This document shows positions 58,241 to 64,000 of a stretch of 64,000 nt of DNA, one piece after another. Source of the DNA: Casuarina equisetifolia. Lineage: Eukaryota; Streptophyta; Magnoliopsida; Fagales; Casuarinaceae. The first letter of the stretch is position 1. Every line of letters starts with the position of its first letter. The notes under the pieces were generated by a model that was given only the letters and a program-made list of their open reading frames with translations, was not told the DNA's origin and made no database searches. The DNA lies in NCBI GenBank assembly GCA_028551475.1, contig CM052360.1:13256501-13320500 (forward strand), read 5' to 3'. The position numbers were made by a program, and so were the translations under genes.

Positions 58241-59307
58241 ATGTTTTTGTTCATTAGCTACATCTTTTAGATTTTTTTTCTCCTCACATGTGTCTTCCAT
58301 TCCTAACCTTATCATCATTTTCCTTTTATTTTATTTTATTTAGTTTTGCACCTCACTTTTATGAAATCACCATTTTGCCAACTTATTACTGAATGAAACT
58401 ATTTTCCATTTTTTAATTTCACCCCTTAATTTTTGTAAAATTACCCCTTTTCCTTTGTCATTTTCCCTTTCTTGCAAAATCCTAACCCTAGCCGCCCCTT
58501 TTCTAACTTTTCTCGATTTACCCCTACGTTGACTACCATGGCCAATCTTTCATCTAATTTAACCCTCCACCATCACAAACCACTTCGCCACCCCTTGGTT
58601 GGCCACTTAGGAATTGTATATACTTTTTGCCACCAATTTGCAAATAGGTAGTGTTGTCTTCTAAAAGCTTCTCGATGAATCAAACTAGCAAGTCTGGTCA
58701 TAGCAACTCTAGACCATCTTCCTTTCTTGCAACAAATGTGCTTTCTCGTGGGGAAACTTCCTTGACCCACCAAAAACGATGAATATGCCACCAAATGGGA
58801 TCAATGCCACATTGCAATGAAAATGTAACTCACCCATTTTGTTGACCCATCGTTAGAATCAATGGTCTCTTGCCTCCCATATATATATATATATATATAC
58901 ATGGGTTATTTTATCTAGATCTCATGCCAATAAAATTTGAAATGCATGTCACATAAATAATCAAGATAATGATTATTTGTAGACAAAAATTCCCACATAC
59001 CAAAATGTTCATACATTTTGGTTTGACCATCATGTACCCATATTTCCTATGTTTGAATGACTTTCCTTTTAAAAATAACACAAGTAAACTAAGACTACAA
59101 AAAAGAATGACATTTTTGTTTGGAAATTATTGATTAGATCCTTTGAATTGTTAAAGCAAAATCAAAACACAAATGGAAATCAAGTAAATTATGCATGTGC
59201 TGCCATGTGTGTTTCGAGGATGCACCTAAATGAAATGGTGCACTCTAGGAAGCAAAAAAGTGGCTGGTCAAGAAGGGGTAGGGCAAAACACAACCTTCAA
59301 CTTGCCT
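58241..59307. other. AT-rich DNA, no gene
   Basis: It is low in complexity, with a TA repeat at 58879-58900. The minus frame 58573-58794 matches nothing known to me. Confidence 0.4.
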
Positions 59308-59586
59308 TTTTTGTTTTCCTTCTTTCTCAGTTCCAAAACATGCAGACTCTATTTGAAGGAAACAATCTGACCAAAATGGAAGCTTTTTGGGAGAAATCAA
59401 TAAGCTTTGATTGTAGAATGGTATGATTTTTGTTTTACCCTAGAATGGTTTTCCTTCTTTCTTGGTCTTGAAACATGCAAACCCTATTTGAAGGAAACAA
59501 TCTAACCAAAATGGAAGCTTTATGGGAGAAAATCAATAAGCTTTGATTGCATAATGGTATGATTCTTGTTTTACCCTAAAATGGTT
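59308..59586 (+). repeat. Tandem duplication of about 135 bp
   Basis: Two adjacent copies (about 59308-59445 and 59446-59586) share GGAAACAATCT(G/A)ACCAAAATGG and TCAATAAGCTTTGATTG with a few differences. No function is suggested. Confidence 0.85.
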
Positions 59587-59938
59587 TGATTAGAAAGTAT
59601 ATATATTGATGGCTAGGGTTTCAGTTTGCATACACATGAATTTGAGAAAAATCTTCGACATACTTTTGTGAAAAACATTCAATGAAGCAGTTCTCTTCCT
59701 CTAATTATACAAGTATTGTGGTAATCTCCTTTTGGTCTTCATCTACTCAGTTTATAATTGTGTGAGAAAATCTTTGCTAAGTTTCTTACAAAGGTCTATT
59801 TGAGATAGATTTGTGAATCTTATTGCTAGTTCTTTTTCAAGATTACTCTAATCATGTGTCCTCTATTAAGCCTACTACTATTGTGAATTATATGTCTTCC
59901 TAATATGCTTAAGAATGATGTGTGGTGATTACTATTTG

Positions 59939-60102
59939 ATTGATTTTCATATGTTATTTGTGATATACTTTGATTTTAATATGTTATCTGTGATATACTT
60001 TGATTTTCATATGTTATCTGTGATATACTTTGATTTTCATATGTTATCTGTGATATACTTTGATTTTCATATGTTATCTGTGATATACTTTGATATACTT
60101 TG
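59939..60102 (+). repeat. 30-bp minisatellite, about 5.4 copies
   Basis: The unit TTTGATTTTCATATGTTATC plus TGTGATATAC repeats five times with three or fewer changes per copy, then a shortened copy. Because 30 is divisible by 3, one frame stays open through it (59915-60133), giving a repeated 10-residue unit DFHMLSVIYF. This is probably a by-product of the repeat, not a gene. Confidence 0.95.
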
Positions 60103-60114
60103 TTGTGAATTAAA

Positions 60115-60809
60115 CAAGGTTGAGGTGTTATGAATATTTTTCAAACAAACATTGCGATATCAAATTAAGTACTCTTTATTTATCTATTTGAATATATCAA
60201 ATTAAGTTTCATCCATTGAAAGAATCACCATATTCTTGATATTTTTGTTGTGAGAAACTGTGTTTACTTGAATGACTTTTTGAAGATACTAATTGAGATA
60301 GAATTCAAGAAACATTCTGATTTGAGTCACAACCACTTCCTGAACAGAAGAGAAACATATTGCTGCTCTAAGTCTGATATCTTGTAGTGTGTGTTTTGAT
60401 TTGTAATAAAAAATCATAATATGTGTTTTTAATTTGTATGAGCAAGTTGGAAAGTGTGATTTTACTTGTAATAGAAAATCATGAGTTATTGTGCTATTGA
60501 GATAGTGTGAAGTCTTATATTGTTGTGTTAAAAGGCCTTGTATGGGTAGGTTTTTGAGAAGTGTATTGTAGAAATCTGTGTTCAATGAACAAGAGATCAA
60601 GGTGTACTAAATTGTGGCAGTATAACTCTCATAAAGTAGTAAAAAGGCTTTGCTACTATTGGTAAGAAGGTGTGGAAGTAGGTTTAAGAGGAGGTCGAAC
60701 CACTTAAACAATTTATTATGTACTATTTATTTTTACAGTTCCTTTTTAAGTGTAAGTAAGAATAACCTAATCCAACCCCCTTATTGGATCCATACCAACA
60801 TTTCCAACA
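60115..60809 (+). mobile_element. Probable copia LTR, right part, fossil
   Basis: The right end carries AACCTAATCCAACCCCCTTA and closes near ACCAACA/CCAACA (60800-60809). About 100 bp upstream is GTAGGTTTAAGAGGAGGTCG, similar to the corresponding part of the LTR at 9195-10261. The left end is uncertain, since the minisatellite lies beside it. It precedes broken copia internal sequence on the same strand. Confidence 0.45.
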
Positions 60810-61139
60810 CCCAAAATCCATCCCTATCAATTGGGTTAGGGGAAAAGCCTACTTTGCAAGCCTAGCTGCATGGGGACCTCATGGGCCTTGGGCCTTACTA
60901 GCCTACTACTAGGTTTGATAGCTCCATGTCTCATAGGCATGGGCTTTTAAGCCAAAGGCCTTTTTGCAACCACTATAAAAAGGTTGGCCTTGTTCAGAAG
61001 GCTTGCTTTCTTTCTTTTTGTAGGCTAGCCACTTGGCTAAAAGCCTAATTAATGAAGTGAGCCTAAGAAGAAAAGCCCAAATGCCCACAATGTAACTACA
61101 AATGGACAATCTAACCTACTTGGTTATGAGGCCCAACAT
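60810..61139. other. GC-richer spacer between LTR and copia interior
   Basis: It is rich in GGCCT/AAGCC motifs and contains the short inverted-repeat-like words TAGGCTAGCC and GGCTTTTAAGCC. It could be another inserted repeat; nothing firmer was seen. Confidence 0.35.
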
Positions 61140-62800
61140 GCTCTTTTGGATCCTTATAATAGGACCCAATTTTATACTGCTAATCCATCTCTGCCTCCTT
61201 ATCCTAGTGTAGGTATTTTAGGCTACGATGTCCCTAATCCTAGTAGTATCTATGGTGGGTCATTTGGGCTTAGTTTATCCATAGAGTAATAACAACGTTT
61301 GGTTATACTTTTAAATCATATGGAACTTTTTGACCTAACTGCCAATTTCTCAAGTATTTCCTTTTCTTTTAATGCTCATTCATCTGTTTGGATTATTGAT
61401 TCAAGGGCCAATGATCACATCACTTGTAATTTGCATCTTTTATTTTTTTTTTCCCATGCGCAACCCCAATTTCAATAACTTTATCTAATAAATCTAGTAG
61501 CCCTGTCATCATATAGGCCATTATTGGCTTTACCCCACCTTAAATCTCATGCATATTCTATATGCTTCACACTTTAAATACAATTTATTATCTAATTATA
61601 AATTTACTTGTGACAATAATTGTGTAGTGTATTTCTTCAATGATTTTTGTGTAACTATGCCTAATCAATCTAGAAGCCCTTTCACCCATTTAGGCCATTA
61701 TCAGCTTTACCCTACCTTAAATCTCATGCATATTCTATATGCTCCATGCTTTAAATACAATTTATTATTTATTTACAAATTCACATATAACAATAATGTG
61801 CTTTTCTTTGATGATTTTTATATTTTTTAGGATTGTACGATTAAAGATCTGATCAAGCTAGGCATGGCTAGTTAGGGATTTTTCCTTTGCTATTTTATTT
61901 TGGCATAATTTCATTCCATTTTTCATAGTTATTTAAATTTCCTAAAGAATACTTCATGTATTCCAAAACATCTTCCCTATTGTAATTCAATTTTGAACAA
62001 TAATATTAGTTATTATGTTTGGCATTGCCACCTTGGTCATTCTTCTTTAAATGCTTGCCATACAAATGGACAATCAGTTTCTTGTCCACCATTTTTTTCA
62101 TGTCCATTTTCCTTTAGCAAAACAAACTCGCAGTGTTTCTCTCCTTAGAGCACTACTACCAACCATATGGATGTCTAAGGTCCTTATTGGACCTCAATCC
62201 ATGATGGTGCTAGATATTTCCTCACTATCATGGACAATTTCTCCTATGCAACTTAGACATTCCTTTTACATTCAAAAACTTAAGTTTTATTTCAAATATT
62301 CAAAATTTCATTTCTTGGTCGTCACTTAATTTGGATCCCTTATGAGATGCATTCACGAATTTGTTTTGATGGAATGTTGCACCTTTCTTGTCAGCCAAGG
62401 TATTCTTCATGAAATCTCTTGTGTATATACTTCTTAGCAAAATGACATTGTCAAGTGTAAGCATGAACACTTGCTTGATGTTGCCTAGGTCCTCAAGTTC
62501 TAGGTCCACATTCCTCCTCACTTTTAGGGTGAATACGTTCTCACTGCAACTTACCTTATTAACTCATTGCCATCCTCCTCACTTAGTGGCATTACTCCTT
62601 TTGAAAAAACCTTTGGTAAACCACTAATGCTTGACCACTTTAGAATTTTTGGGTGCCACTGTAATGCCATTACCTTAAGCACCCATGACAAGTTTGGTCC
62701 ACGTGTGACTCCTTACATTTTTATGGATTATACCCTTTTTACATTTTAACATTTTTATAGGTTACCCTTTGGTACCTCTATTTTTATAGGGTTAGTTTGA
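61140..62800 (+). mobile_element. Ty1/copia gag-protease-integrase fragment, fossil
   Basis: In plus orientation, recognisable pieces follow the copia order. They are the protease region around WIIDS (about 61390), the segment HILYAPCFKYNLL that follows protease, the integrase zinc-region remnant (about 62000-62100), the integrase core (about 62160-62500) and its end SSLSGITPFEKTFGKP (about 62570). Reverse transcriptase is absent. The protease-side segment is tandemly duplicated (about 61494-61650 and 61660-61810). There are many breaks, so it is old and inactive. Confidence 0.75.
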
Positions 62801-64000
62801 TTACTTTAGGCAATATATATTGTATTTTTATTAAATTATTTTAGCATTTGTCTATAATTTTTCAACTTTTGTTGTTTCACACAACGAACCCAAGATAGGA
62901 TAAAAACAAAATAATGAAGCAAAACATTGAAAGAATAGAAAGAAAAAGCAAAAGGTGTAAGTGCAACTCAGTGGAGGTTGATCGGGCAAGAAAGAGGATA
63001 AAAGAGAGAATGTGTGTGTGGAGTGAAGGTCTAAGCATTATCGGGTAGAGAGAAAAAATAAAAAAAATAGAGAGAATTGTTGAGTGGGTAACAAGGGGAG
63101 AAGAGAGAGAGAGAGACAATGTTGGAACATAGACAGAAGGGTACTCATTAGAGACTTGACCACATGCGACAACATGGGTCTCTGAGAGCGTCTGATGGTT
63201 GTGCAAAAGCTAATTGTTGTGTTCTTTTTTTTTTTTGCAAGGAACTTAAAGTTGTTTACATTTTTGGCCATTTAGTTATGTTTTTGGGCAAGTTCTGGGG
63301 TGATTTTGGCAAGGAGGGAACAAATCTGGCAACTTTGTGCATTTTTTGGTGTCTCTATGGTAGTTTTGGTGAAGAATGGTGAATGCCATTTGATAGCTAT
63401 TTTTTAGTAGTTTTGTGTGATTTTTGGGTAAATTGGCACCATAAGGGTCTTTTCCAGCAATTTTTAAGCATTCTATGATGGTGCATGGCAACGTAAGGCG
63501 GCATGTGGTGGCGTGTGACAACATGATTTTCCCCTTAATTCTAGATAGCCTCTTTTTCCCCTCTGATGTGTAGAAATTTTACAAAACTCCTTTAAAAGGA
63601 AGAAAATTTGGTGACAACTTTATTGTTTTTCAATTTAAGATGTTTTGTGTAATTTTTAATCATTATTCTTGTCTATTCTAACATTATGTTTTAGTCTACT
63701 TTGTTAGAGCTACGATGTAACTTAATTACAATGGTATGAATTGTATGATTGTTATATTTTGTAAAATATTTCATTTGTGTGAAGTTGCATATTACGATGT
63801 TTAATGCATTTAAGTGATTAGCTACCATTTAAATGATTTGATTTGCATGTTTAAGACCAACAAAAAATGATATGTAAGTGTTTAGTGTAATATGTAACCA
63901 TAGATTAATATGGAATATTATTTGTATGGTTATTGGTATAAACTAGGAATATTCATAAATTTTAATGCATTTGATTTGTTTCAATTCACATATAGAGGTA
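62801..64000. other. AT-rich DNA to the window end, no gene
   Basis: Short frames occur on both strands (for example 62877-63206 minus, Ser/Leu-rich, in a purine/pyrimidine-skewed stretch at 62930-63120), but none resembles a gene. Likely repeat-derived. Confidence 0.4.

Noticed and set aside
1-64000. tRNA, rRNA, CRISPR, bacterial operons or organelle DNA
   Set aside because: None seen: no cloverleaf with consensus A/B boxes, no rRNA signature and no spaced repeat array. The gene structures are nuclear and eukaryotic.

Overview
This window is nuclear DNA from a flowering plant, most likely a eudicot with a repeat-rich genome. Multi-exon genes with GT-AG introns, plant-only families (coilin of the plant type, plant MKP1, P-class PPR, LEA_2, APSE-type GH27) and abundant old LTR elements all point that way. 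The species cannot be named from the sequence alone.

Layout. 1-3050 is a broken Ty3/gypsy element. 6180-6986 (-) encodes a plastid SufE-domain protein of the SUFE2 type. 9195-13990 is a nest of old LTR elements: a solo LTR, a minus-strand LTR element with little inside, and a Ty1/copia fragment split by another solo LTR. The gene island runs from about 14600 to 50600: APSE-type glycosidase (-), plant O-fucosyltransferase (-), mitochondrial-type bS21 ribosomal protein (+), coilin (+), MAP kinase phosphatase MKP1 (-), PPR protein (+) and LEA_2/NHL-like protein (+). At 51686-52330 (-) lies a decayed, intron-containing copy of part of an AFC/LAMMER kinase. 52714-53591 is a complete-looking TRIM with a target-site duplication. 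The rest (53600-64000) is AT-rich repeat-derived DNA with copia fragments, tandem duplications and a 30-bp minisatellite.

I reconstructed exon structures for four genes by following reading phase across splice sites. APSE has 14 exons (620 aa), coilin 13 exons (607 aa) and MKP1 2 exons (900 aa), all with consistent phase from start to stop. The O-fucosyltransferase has 11 exons (553 aa), but only if one base is supplied in exon 1; as written, that exon carries a 1-nt frameshift.

The genes are not a functional cluster. From memory of Arabidopsis gene order, however, coilin-PPR-LEA_2 and bS21-O-fucosyltransferase-APSE correspond to two paralogous Arabidopsis segments (At1g13030-50 and At3g26350-80). 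The window would then preserve a merged, pre-duplication order, with MKP1 as an intruder. No new defence, toxin or metabolic system was seen. The most notable items are the merged synteny, the O-fucosyltransferase frameshift, the TRIM, a perfect 40-bp palindrome, a duplicated splice donor in coilin and the kinase relic.
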